Origin: Streptomycetaceae bacterium | GTDB lineage: Bacteria; Actinomycetota; Actinomycetes; Streptomycetales; Streptomycetaceae | Direction of reading: 5' to 3' | Length of the DNA: 36,178 bases | Assembly (NCBI GenBank): GCA_019243445.1 | Contig: JAFAUH010000349.1 | Span: 1-36,178, forward strand | Shown here: one piece after another, positions 6,548-13,757 of the stretch | How positions within the stretch are numbered: position 1 is the stretch's first letter | How the letters are laid out: every line of letters begins with the position of its first letter | Program-made: the position numbers and the translations under genes | Notes under the pieces: generated by a model | Told to the model about the DNA's origin: nothing | The model's input: the letters and a program-made list of their open reading frames with translations, nothing else | The model's database searches: none

Positions 6548-8790
6548 GCGGGGCTGCCACGCGCGTGGGTATCGGCACGCACTTTCGCTACGACGGCGAG
6601 ACCGTCGAGGTGGTGGAGATGGCCGCGACGGCCGCGGGCAACGAGGTGGTGCTCAAGAACGGCCGCGGCCGCCTGCTGCGGGTCAGCTTGAAAGAGCTGC
6701 TCTTCTCCGACCGGGCAGCGATTGTCCCTGTTCAGGGCGGTCCGGGTTCCCAGGACGAAGAGGAGATCGCAGGGGTCGTTCTGGGACGGTTGTCGCAGCC
6801 GCAGCGGCTGCGGGTGATCGAGCGGGCCGAGCACGTGCGGGAGGTGCTGACGGGATTTCGTTCCGGGAACCGCGAACTGGCCCGGCCCGGCGAACCGCGT
6901 CCGCAGTTCGCGCCCGATCTTCCCCTTGATGCCCGTTACGCCGCTAAAGCGGACGAACTCGGCGTCACGGATCGGACAGTGCGACGGTGGGTGGCGGCCT
7001 ATCAGCGAGGCGGTGAGGCGGGGCTGGCTTCGCGGGTGGGGTCGGCGACGTCCGTATCCGAGCGGGCTGATCAGCGGTGGGTGGAGACCGCGCTGGAGGT
7101 GATGGTCGAGCACACCGACGCATCGAAGCCGTCGCGCAAGATGGTGATCGACCGCACAAGGGCCCGTGTCATCGCCCGTTTCGGGCCCGATGCGGTGCAT
7201 CTGCCGAGTCAGGCTGTCGCCTACCGGGTGCTGGCCGAGTTGGAGCGTCGGCACCCGCTGTTTCGGCTCAGTACGAAGCGGAACCGGGACATCGCCGACC
7301 GGCCGGAGGGCCCCTACGGCAAGTTGCGGCCGACGCGGCCGGGCGAGTACCTGCTGATGGATTCCACCCGGCTGGACGTGTTCGCGGTCGACCCGCTGAC
7401 GTTGAAGTGGGTGCAGGCCGAATTGAGTGTCGGTATGGACTGGTTGACCCGCTGCGTCACCGGGATCCGGCTCACTTCGGTCTCCACCAAGTCGGTGGAC
7501 GTGAGCGCGGTCCTCTACCAGGCGTTTCGTCCCCGTCCTGCGGACGAGCGCTGGCCACGGCACGCCGTGTGGCCCGAGCACGGCATCCCCAAGACCGTGC
7601 TGGTCGATGCCGGAGCGGTCGAAGGGCCGGGCCTGGCCCACCCGCCCATCGTCCCCGAGACGCTCGTGGTCGATCACGGCAAGGTCTACGTCTCCGAGCA
7701 CCTGACCAGCGTGTGCCAGCGGATGGGGATCTCCATCCAGCCCGCCCGGCTGCGAACTGGGCGGGATAAGGGGCCAGTTGAGCGGTTTTTCCGAACTTTG
7801 CGCGAGGATCTGCTGCAGGCTCTGCCCGGCTACAAGGGCCCGGACATCCACTCCCGCGGCCAGGACGTGGAGGAGGAAGCGTTCTTCTTCCTTGACGAGC
7901 TGGAGATGATCATTCGCGAGTGGACCGCTGCCGTCTACCACCACCGGCCCCACACCGGGCTCGTCGACCCCACTGTCCCAGGACTTGAGCTGTCGCCTGC
8001 CGCGATGTTCGAGCATGGCATGGCCCGCGCCGGCTACATCGAGGCGCCCAGGGACCCCTACCTGGCCCTGGAGTTCCTCGACACAGAGTGGCGCACGATC
8101 CAGCACTACGGCGTCGAGATCGACGGCCGCCGCTATAACGGTCCGGCCCTTACCCCCTACCGGGGCACGCCGAGCCCCTACCGCGATGCCAAGGACCGAT
8201 GGCCGTTCCAGGCCAACGTCGACGACATCACGAAGATCTACTTCCGCGACCCGAAGACCCGAGCCTGGCACACCCTGACCTGGGAGCACGCTCCCTCGTT
8301 GGAGATGCCGATGAGCCAGGACGCTCTGCGGTTCGCTCGCAGGCTCGCGGTGAAGAAGTACACCTACCCCGATGATCGCCTCGCGGTCGCTGACCTACTG
8401 GAGCGCTGGAAGGTGGGGCTGGGAACCACCTTGGCCGAGCGCCGCATGGCACTGCGGCTCTCCCGTGAGCAGGCCATCGAACTACCCGAGACCGGCGCCG
8501 AGACGGCAGTCACCCTTCCGTCGGTCCGCCGCGCTCTGGGCGAGGCGGAGGCCGAGGGTGTGCCTCTATGTCTTTCGTCAACTTCGCCTTGTCGGTTTTG
8601 TTGGTGGATGTCCGTTCATGCGGCCTCGACTTCGTGCCGTGGTGGTTTCGGGGTGGTGGGTGTGCTGGCGTCGGGGCCGGTGGACGCTCGTCATGCGAGA
8701 GAATCGGTTGTATGGCTACAGCGTCGGCGGGCTCGCCGCGGACCTATGAGGAGTTGCTTGGCGAACTTCATGCCCGTGGGGGCTCGCTGA
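6544..8790 (+). CDS. tnsB: TnsB DDE transposase, C-terminus replaced by an insertion
   Basis: TnsB binds the transposon ends and performs strand cleavage and joining. Visible: an N-terminal region, a helix-turn-helix around residues 130-160 (ELGVTDRTVRRWVAAYQRGG), the rve/DDE core with Asp273 (LLMDSTRLDV), Asp377 (LVVDHGKVY) and Glu413 (GRDKGPVERFFRTL), giving DD(35)E spacing, and a Mu-type C-terminal beta-barrel with WPFQANVDDITKIYF. The ATG at 6544 overlaps the tnsA stop. Native sequence ends near 8559 (ALGEAEAEG). After that the frame runs through IS110 end DNA and the regulator's 5' region to a chance stop at 8790, adding about 76 foreign, Cys/Trp-rich residues. The original last 28 codons lie at 12536-12622. 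DNA cleavage chemistry may survive, but the tail is lost. Confidence 0.88.
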   Translation: MSGAATRVGIGTHFRYDGETVEVVEMAATAAGNEVVLKNGRGRLLRVSLKELLFSDRAAIVPVQGGPGSQDEEEIAGVVLGRLSQPQRLRVIERAEHVREVLTGFRSGNRELARPGEPRPQFAPDLPLDARYAAKADELGVTDRTVRRWVAAYQRGGEAGLASRVGSATSVSERADQRWVETALEVMVEHTDASKPSRKMVIDRTRARVIARFGPDAVHLPSQAVAYRVLAELERRHPLFRLSTKRNRDIADRPEGPYGKLRPTRPGEYLLMDSTRLDVFAVDPLTLKWVQAELSVGMDWLTRCVTGIRLTSVSTKSVDVSAVLYQAFRPRPADERWPRHAVWPEHGIPKTVLVDAGAVEGPGLAHPPIVPETLVVDHGKVYVSEHLTSVCQRMGISIQPARLRTGRDKGPVERFFRTLREDLLQALPGYKGPDIHSRGQDVEEEAFFFLDELEMIIREWTAAVYHHRPHTGLVDPTVPGLELSPAAMFEHGMARAGYIEAPRDPYLALEFLDTEWRTIQHYGVEIDGRRYNGPALTPYRGTPSPYRDAKDRWPFQANVDDITKIYFRDPKTRAWHTLTWEHAPSLEMPMSQDALRFARRLAVKKYTYPDDRLAVADLLERWKVGLGTTLAERRMALRLSREQAIELPETGAETAVTLPSVRRALGEAEAEGVPLCLSSTSPCRFCWWMSVHAASTSCRGGFGVVGVLASGPVDARHARESVVWLQRRRARRGPMRSCLANFMPVGAR
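8560..8640 (-). repeat. IS110-type right-end remnant
   Basis: This stretch resembles the right end of the complete IS110 at 10996-11080. Shared blocks in order: GTGC, CTCT, TTCGTCA, TGT(T)CGGT, TTGGTGGA, and TCATGCGGC, where the last contains the complement of the transposase stop codon. Read on the minus strand, about 15-20 codons upstream end ...HEVEAA-stop, like the C-terminus of an IS110-family transposase. The full copy has an extra short GTTGGTGGA duplication. The rest of this second transposase is missing. Confidence 0.6.
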
Positions 8791-9620
8791 GCCGCTCGCA
8801 GCGCTTGCTGGCCGAGCGGGTCATGGCTGATCCCGAGGGCGTGGCGTTTATGACCATTTCGGAGCTGGCGTCTGCGGTGGGGGTGAACGAGGCCACTGTG
8901 GTGCGGTTCGCCGCCAGCGTGGGGCTTGACGGTTACCCGGGTCTGACCAGGCTCTGCCGGGAGCGGCTCCGTGAGCAGGCGCAGTTGTTGCGTCGGTACG
9001 ACAATCTCGAGCAGTTGGGGGCCGAGGATGGCGATCTGCTGGAGCGCACGGTCTGGTTGGACCGGGCGAACATCACGCGCACTTTCGCTCGTATTACCCC
9101 TGAGTCCTGGGATGCCGCGGTAGGTGTGCTGGCCGAGGCGCCCCGGGTCCATGTCATGGGCTTGCGCAAGTGCCATGCGCCTGCCTATTTGCTCGGCTAC
9201 CTGTTGCGCATGGTGCGTGAGGAGGTCGAGACCGTGACGGCGGGTGCGGGGACCCTCACCGATGAGCTGCGCCGGGTACGGGAGGGCGATTGCTTCGTGG
9301 CTATGGCGGTGCACCGGTACAGCGCGCAGACCGTGCGGGCTGCGGTCTGGGCCCGATCCCGTGGCGCCCGCTGCCTGGCGCTGACCGACAATCCCTCCTC
9401 TGCGCTGGTGCCCTCTGCTGAGCAGGTCTTTTTCGTGGATGCCGCGGGGGCGTCGGTGCTGCGGTCGCTGACCGCCTTTACCGCGCTGGTGCAGGCGCTG
9501 GCGGCCGGGGTGGCCCGGCATCGTGGACAGGATGTGCGGGCGGCTCTGCTGCAGGAGGAGGAGTTGCTGGAGCAGTTCGGCGTTTACGCCACCGACCCGC
9601 GTGATCCGCTCCTTCCCTGA
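8712..9620 (+). CDS. MurR/RpiR family transcriptional regulator
   Basis: 302 residues. An N-terminal HTH_6 domain (about 15-90) contains SQRLLAERVMADPEGVAFMT, ISELASAVGVNEATVVRFA and LDGYPGLTRL. A C-terminal SIS domain (about 135-270) contains RVHVMGLRKCHAPAYLLGYL and CLALTDNPSSAL. RpiR proteins use the SIS domain to sense phosphosugars or related metabolites. The ATG at 8712 is chosen because a GAGAG-type ribosome-binding site precedes it and the HTH homology starts soon after; an in-frame ATG at 8568 lies in IS110 remnant DNA and would add 48 unrelated residues. It converges on the aminotransferase gene and their 3' ends overlap by 37 bp. It may regulate that neighbour, but no shared operator could be defined. 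It lies inside the insertion that splits tnsB. Confidence 0.88.
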   Translation: MATASAGSPRTYEELLGELHARGGSLSRSQRLLAERVMADPEGVAFMTISELASAVGVNEATVVRFAASVGLDGYPGLTRLCRERLREQAQLLRRYDNLEQLGAEDGDLLERTVWLDRANITRTFARITPESWDAAVGVLAEAPRVHVMGLRKCHAPAYLLGYLLRMVREEVETVTAGAGTLTDELRRVREGDCFVAMAVHRYSAQTVRAAVWARSRGARCLALTDNPSSALVPSAEQVFFVDAAGASVLRSLTAFTALVQALAAGVARHRGQDVRAALLQEEELLEQFGVYATDPRDPLLP

Positions 9621-10861
9621 GGTGCTCCGGTCAGTGCGGCGAGCGCACTGCGCAGGTGCTCCAGAGACGCCGCGATCCATGGCAGCGACAGCGGATCGTC
9701 GCTGCGCAGTGCCGTCCAGCGTTCGGCGTCGGACTCCCCGTACAGCAGGCTTGTCGCCACTCGGGCGCGCAGCCCGCGGGCGGTATCCCCGAACGCCTCT
9801 CCGGTCAGCACGCCCACGCCTTGCTGTTCCAGCAGTGTGGCGGCGAGCGCGGAGCCGGTGGTGATGCCCAGCGCTTCCAGGGCCGGACGCATCGGTTCGA
9901 AGTCCGGGTACAGGTAGAAGCCCGCCTCGGGGCGCCGGCACACCGCACCGGCTGTCGTGAAAGTGGCGTGGACCGCGGCGGCGACGCGGGCGTGGAGCCT
10001 TCTGGCGGCGTCGATATGGGACAGGACCTCGGGCGGGTCCTGCAGGATATAGGCGGCCACCGCCTGCATCGGCGCCGCGAGGCTGGACCAGATCTCGCTG
10101 GCCACACCGACGAGCTCGGGCAGCAGACGGCTGCCCCACGGCCCGGTGGGCACCCGGGCGAAGCCGATCCTCCAGCCCCCCAGAGCCATCGACTTGCTCA
10201 ACCCGCTGGTGATGATGGTGCGTTCGGGAAGGTGACGCACCGCCATGGGGGCCGAACCGTGGTGGCACAGCTCCGCGTAGATCTCGTCGCAGACCACCGC
10301 CAGGCCGCTTCGGTCGGCGATCTCGCAGACCGCCCGTAGGTGCTCCGGGCGGCCGATCGTCCCGGTCGGGTTGTCCGGCACCGTCAACACCAAGATGCCC
10401 GGCCGCGCACCGGCCGCCCGTGCCTCGCGCAGCGCCTGCTCCAGCAAGGCGGGATCAGGCACGCCGCCGGCCTGCGCCGGCACGGGCACACTGACGGTCC
10501 GCTTCCCCGCCAGCGCCGCCTGGGCCGCATAACTGACCCAAGCAGGGCACGGCAGCACCACGTCGCCGGGCAGAACAGCGAGCAGCGCGAACAGCAGCGC
10601 CTTGCTGCCCGGCGCGAACAGCACCTGCTCCGCACCGGTCGGCACGCCGCGCCTGCCGAACCAGCCGGCGGCGGCCTCGCGCGCCTGCGCCGACCCGGCG
10701 ACCGGACCGTAGCCATTGCGTCGGGCCGCCGCCGAGAGCGCTGCGGCGACCGGGTCTGGAACCGGCAGGCCCGCCTCGCCGAACCCCAGGTGCAGCACCT
10801 TCTCCCCCGCTGCCCGGCGGGCTTGCAGCGCCTCGTTGATGGCCAAGGTCGCCGAATGCAT
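9584..10861 (-). CDS. PLP-dependent class I/II aminotransferase
   Basis: About 425 residues of fold-type I aminotransferase. Landmarks: LHLGFGEAGLPVPDPV near the start, FAPGSKALLFALLAVLPGDV, the VPDNPTGTIG motif, VVCDEIYAEL (Asp contacting the PLP ring nitrogen), and SGLSKSMALGGWRIGFARVP with the PLP-binding Lys. A C-terminal small domain follows (FYLYPDFEPM...). The family transfers amino groups between amino acids and 2-oxo acids; substrate cannot be told. The ATG at 10861 has a G-rich upstream stretch at suitable distance; a GTG at 10879 would put its AAGGGG almost adjacent, so it is less likely. Convergent with the MurR/RpiR gene. It is accessory cargo, not a homolog of the HisC-like gene at 29618. 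Confidence 0.88.
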   Translation of the reverse strand: MHSATLAINEALQARRAAGEKVLHLGFGEAGLPVPDPVAAALSAAARRNGYGPVAGSAQAREAAAGWFGRRGVPTGAEQVLFAPGSKALLFALLAVLPGDVVLPCPAWVSYAAQAALAGKRTVSVPVPAQAGGVPDPALLEQALREARAAGARPGILVLTVPDNPTGTIGRPEHLRAVCEIADRSGLAVVCDEIYAELCHHGSAPMAVRHLPERTIITSGLSKSMALGGWRIGFARVPTGPWGSRLLPELVGVASEIWSSLAAPMQAVAAYILQDPPEVLSHIDAARRLHARVAAAVHATFTTAGAVCRRPEAGFYLYPDFEPMRPALEALGITTGSALAATLLEQQGVGVLTGEAFGDTARGLRARVATSLLYGESDAERWTALRSDDPLSLPWIAASLEHLRSALAALTGAPQGRSGSRGSVA

Positions 10862-11066
10862 GGTCACCGCGCCCCACACCCCTTACATCCGCGCGAATCA
10901 ACTCAGTTTGCGATATCGAGAGTACATGCAAGTTCATTTGCGGCGCGTGGCAGAGCTGGGATGCGACCATCCGGGCCGGGGCGGCATCGCGCGCAGTGCT
11001 CTGTGACCTTCGTCAGCACTGCCCTGTTCGGTGTGTTGGTGGACGGCTGTGTTGGTGGATGGCCGG

Positions 11067-12278
11067 TCATGCGGCGGCTTCCTCGGGGAGGCGGGATTGG
11101 TAGAAGGCGCCGTCGCGAAGCATGGCGAACAGGACGCTGATGCGCTGGCGGGCGAGGCGCAGGAGAGCTTGGGTGTGGGTCTTGCCGCGGGCTCTTTGCC
11201 GGTCGTAGTAGGTGCGGGAGGCCGGGTCGTGCAAGGCGGCGAACGCGGACAGGAACATCGCACGTTTCAGCTGCCGGTTTCCCGTCCTGGGGGCGTGTTC
11301 GCCGTGGATGGAGGACCCGGAGGACTTCGTCGTCGGGGCCAGGCCGGCGTAGGAGGCCAAGTGGGCTGCGCTGGGAAACGCCGTGCCGCCGCCGACGGTG
11401 ACCAGGAGGACAGCCGCGGTCCTGACGCCGACTCCGGGCATCGAGGTCAGGACCTTCGAAAGAGGGTGCGCCTCCAAAAGTTCGGTGATCTGGGCTTCCA
11501 ACGCCCGTCGTTGCTCGTGGACGGCGGCCAGCGAGCGGGCCAGGGAAGGCACGATGACGTCCAAAGTGGCAGTGCCAGGGACGATGACGGTCTGCTCGTC
11601 GAGCGCGTCGAAGATCTCCCCCACCAAGCGCTCGGCCATGCGCGGGGCTTTGGGCTTTATCAGGCCGACGAGCCGACGGCGTCCAGCCTTGCGCAGGGCG
11701 GCCGGGGAGCCGAAGCGCTCCAGCAGGCAGGTGACGGCCGGGTGGTCCAGGCGGGGACCGAGCACGCGCTCGAGGGAAGGGTGGAATTGGGTGAGCAGGC
11801 CGCGCAGCCGGTTGCTGGTGCGGGTGGCCTCAGCGGCCAGGTCCTCATCGAAGCCGGTGAGCATGGTGAGCTGGGCGGTGGTCTCGTCAGCCAGCTCCAG
11901 GGCGCGCAGGGTGTGCGGCATGGTACGTGCGGCATCCGCGATCACACGGGCGTCGCGGGCATCGGTCTTCGCCTCGCCGGGGTACAGGTCGGCGATCCGG
12001 CGCATCGCCAGCCCGGGCAGATAGGCGACGTGGCAGCCGGCATCCCGGGCAACCGTCAAGGGCAAGGCACCGATCGAGGCGGGTTGGTCAACGATCACCA
12101 GCACCGGGCCGAACTTCGCCCGGAGCTTATCGAACACCGCCCGCAGCTTCGGCTCGCTGTTGGGCAGCCGCTTGTCATAGACGGTCTTGCCCGCCACGGT
12201 CAGAGCGTGGCCGTGGTGGTCGCCTTTGCCGACATCCAGGCCCAGGTAGACTGCGATCTCGCTGGTGTCGATCACCAT
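11067..12278 (-). CDS. IS110-family transposase (DEDD type)
   Basis: 403 residues from the ATG at 12278, which has CGGGGAG just upstream. An N-terminal RuvC-like DEDD domain begins IAVYLGLDVGKGDHHGHAL (first Asp) and includes VLVIVDQPASIGALPL and GEAKTDARDARVIADAAR. A coiled-coil region follows (EQRRALEAQITELLEAHP). The C-terminal Tnp domain has LTSMPGVGVRTAAVLLV and FPSAAHLASYAGLAP, the latter carrying the conserved catalytic Ser, then NRQLKRAMFLSAFAA. The frame is unbroken and of normal length, so the protein is probably active. IS110 enzymes are recombinases guided by an element-encoded bridge RNA that pairs with donor and target DNA. Confidence 0.95.
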   Translation of the reverse strand: MVIDTSEIAVYLGLDVGKGDHHGHALTVAGKTVYDKRLPNSEPKLRAVFDKLRAKFGPVLVIVDQPASIGALPLTVARDAGCHVAYLPGLAMRRIADLYPGEAKTDARDARVIADAARTMPHTLRALELADETTAQLTMLTGFDEDLAAEATRTSNRLRGLLTQFHPSLERVLGPRLDHPAVTCLLERFGSPAALRKAGRRRLVGLIKPKAPRMAERLVGEIFDALDEQTVIVPGTATLDVIVPSLARSLAAVHEQRRALEAQITELLEAHPLSKVLTSMPGVGVRTAAVLLVTVGGGTAFPSAAHLASYAGLAPTTKSSGSSIHGEHAPRTGNRQLKRAMFLSAFAALHDPASRTYYDRQRARGKTHTQALLRLARQRISVLFAMLRDGAFYQSRLPEEAAA

Positions 12279-12535
12279 AACTCCCCGAGAGTGTCCTCGC
12301 GTCCGTCCCGGCCTCGGGGCGTGGCACCGTTCGCGCGCATCCACGTTACGCAGACCTGCCACCCGTGAAACGGCCCGGCGTTACGCCGGTCCAGGTGGCC
12401 GTCAGACCTCTCATCAGCGGTCAATCGGTGCCTCGGGCCCGGCGACACCACACCCTAGGTCATGCGTGCGACATGGGGTCACAGTCATACCGGACCCGGA
12501 GGCCAGGAGCCCCGTTGCGGGGCCAGGAAGAAGGT
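12279..12535 (-). ncRNA. Candidate bridge RNA region of the IS110 element
   Basis: 257 bp between the transposase start and the inferred element end. It has no gene but several hairpins, including CCGGCG-TTA-CGCCGG (12375-12389) and AGCCCCG-TTG-CGGGGC near 12509-12523. In IS110-group elements such as IS621 the bridge RNA is read from this end in the transposase orientation. The exact ends and the target- and donor-binding loops were not derived, so this is a location call based on element architecture. Confidence 0.4.
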
Positions 12536-12622
12536 AACGGGGACGACGACGCCGCGGACTTCGACGACTTGGTGGACGAGGACGATTTCTACGCGACTGC
12601 GCTGAAGGATGTCGATGACTGA
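12536..12622 (+). pseudogene. tnsB: Detached C-terminal 28 codons of tnsB
   Basis: Encodes NGDDDAADFDDLVDEDDF then YATALKDVDD and a TGA that overlaps the likely tnsC start, the arrangement expected for the original tnsB-tnsC junction. It is in frame with the tnsB body if the insertion is removed. The acidic, aromatic-containing tail resembles in character the C-terminal hook by which TnsB proteins touch TnsC. The open frame upstream of it (from an ATG at 12365, or 12473) is IS110 DNA, so a short hybrid peptide carrying the tail is possible but unsupported. Confidence 0.75.
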
Positions 12623-13757
12623 TCGCCGCGACGCTTCGCCTGGGGACGACCTGCGGGCGAAGCTCGATCACCTCACCCTTTCCCGCAAAGAGGGGTTCAA
12701 GCGGCTGGCCGAGGCTTCGCGTCGGCTTCGGCCGGAGCCGTTGTCACGCCGACAGATCAAGGCGCTCGGTGAGGCGGCCCGGCTCGCATACAACCGTCAT
12801 CGGCGCAAGTGGCACGCGAACCTCGGCCCGTTGGACACGCCGCAGATGGCCGCGCTGCACGAGGATCTGTGGGACATCGTCGACAGCAATGACCAGGACG
12901 GTGACAAGGTCAAAGGCGGCATCGCGCTGGACGCCTTCCCTGGTTTAGGCAAGACCACGGCGGTGCTGGCGTTCGCCAAGAAGTTCCACCGCCGGGAGAT
13001 CGCCGAGGCTGGCGAGTTCACCGATGCCGGTTGCGAGCGATGGCCGGTCTGTCGTGTCGGGTTGACCGCGAACACCGGGATGCGTGACTTCAACCGCGCG
13101 ATCCTGGAGTTCTACGGGCATCCGGGGCGCTTTCGTGGCACTGCTTCCGACTTCGGCTACCGGGCTCTGGACTGCGTTTTGTCCTGTGAGGCGAAGCTGC
13201 TGATCGTGGATGACCTGCACTTCCTTCGCTGGAGGAACCGGTCTGGCGTCGAGGTCAGCAACCACTTCAAGTATATCGCGAACGAGTTCCCCGTCACGTT
13301 GCTGTTGATCGGTGTCGGGCTGAAGAGGCGCGGGCTGTTCGACGAGGGCGAGGACTTCGAGGACGCCGTGTTGGCCCAGACCGGACGTCGCACTACCCGG
13401 CTGGGCATGGAACCCTTCACGATCAAGACCGAGGAAGGACGCCGCCACTGGCGGGACATGCTGCTGGCGATCGAACAGCGCGTCGTGCTGGCTGACAAGC
13501 ACCCCGGCATGATCGCGGATGACCTGTCTGACTACCTCTTCGCCCGCAGCACCGGGCACATCGGCTCGTTGATGACGCTGATCAACCGCGGCTGCCAAAA
13601 AGCCGTCCGCACCGGCGCCGAGCGGCTGGACGAGGACTTGCTGAGCACGGTCAAGAACGATGCCGCTTCCGAGGAAGCCCGCCGGGAGCTTGAACTGGCC
13701 TTCGAGACCGGCAAGATGACCAGCCGACCGAAGCCCCGGCGCCGCAAAGCCGCATGA
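12615..13757 (+). CDS. tnsC: TnsC/TniB-type AAA+ ATPase of Tn7-like transposon
   Basis: 380 residues. TnsC polymerises on DNA with ATP and links the target selector (TniQ/TnsD) to TnsA/TnsB. Walker A is FPGLGKTT (Gly110-Thr115), Walker B is KLLIVDDLHFLRWRN (about 195-208), followed by an NHFKYIANEFPVTLLLIGVG segment holding the sensor region and a C-terminal lid helical domain (GHIGSLMTLINRGCQKAV). The ATG at 12615 is preferred because GAAGGA (12603-12608) is 6 nt upstream and it overlaps the tnsB tail stop; an ATG at 12609 sits on that ribosome-binding site. The stop overlaps the tniQ ATG (ATGA). Its former promoter upstream of tnsA is now separated by the 4-kb insertion, so expression may depend on a promoter in the IS110 end. 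Confidence 0.92.
   Translation: MTDRRDASPGDDLRAKLDHLTLSRKEGFKRLAEASRRLRPEPLSRRQIKALGEAARLAYNRHRRKWHANLGPLDTPQMAALHEDLWDIVDSNDQDGDKVKGGIALDAFPGLGKTTAVLAFAKKFHRREIAEAGEFTDAGCERWPVCRVGLTANTGMRDFNRAILEFYGHPGRFRGTASDFGYRALDCVLSCEAKLLIVDDLHFLRWRNRSGVEVSNHFKYIANEFPVTLLLIGVGLKRRGLFDEGEDFEDAVLAQTGRRTTRLGMEPFTIKTEEGRRHWRDMLLAIEQRVVLADKHPGMIADDLSDYLFARSTGHIGSLMTLINRGCQKAVRTGAERLDEDLLSTVKNDAASEEARRELELAFETGKMTSRPKPRRRKAA

Larger units (their letters stand above)
8560..12535. mobile_element. Composite insertion inside tnsB (IS110 end remnant, two cargo genes, full IS110)
   Basis: The tnsB frame reads ...GAEAEG up to GGT at 8557-8559 and resumes in the same frame after GGT at 12533-12535 with NGDDDAADFDD. 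Joining the two restores an uninterrupted TnsB of about 700 residues, which fixes a 3976-bp insertion with a GGT repeated at both borders. Its left border matches the right end of the complete IS110 copy; its right border is the left end of that copy. The whole block may therefore have moved as one unit using a displaced right end, or it may be the product of two insertions plus a deletion. Confidence 0.7.
10996..12535 (-). mobile_element. Complete IS110-family insertion sequence
   Basis: About 1.54 kb, a usual IS110 size. It contains one intact transposase gene on the minus strand, a short (about 70 bp) downstream end at 10996-11066 and a long (257 bp) non-coding upstream end at 12279-12535. 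The right boundary is set by the point where the tnsB frame resumes; the left one by similarity to the remnant at 8560. No terminal inverted repeats are seen, as expected for IS110. The long 5' non-coding end is typical of the IS110 group that encodes its bridge RNA there. Confidence 0.75.

Noticed and set aside
6502-8289. Long open frame (595 codons) on the minus strand opposite tnsB
   Set aside because: Its product has no recognisable domain and is rich in Arg/Pro/His; the plus strand carries an unambiguous DDE transposase. It is a high-G+C shadow.
8691-10268. Minus-strand frame of 525 codons opposite the regulator and overlapping the aminotransferase
   Set aside because: The regulator on the plus strand and the aminotransferase in another minus frame both have clear family motifs; this frame has none.
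11031-12368. Plus-strand frame of 445 codons opposite the IS110 transposase
   Set aside because: Gly/Gln-rich shadow of a well-defined transposase gene; no domain seen.
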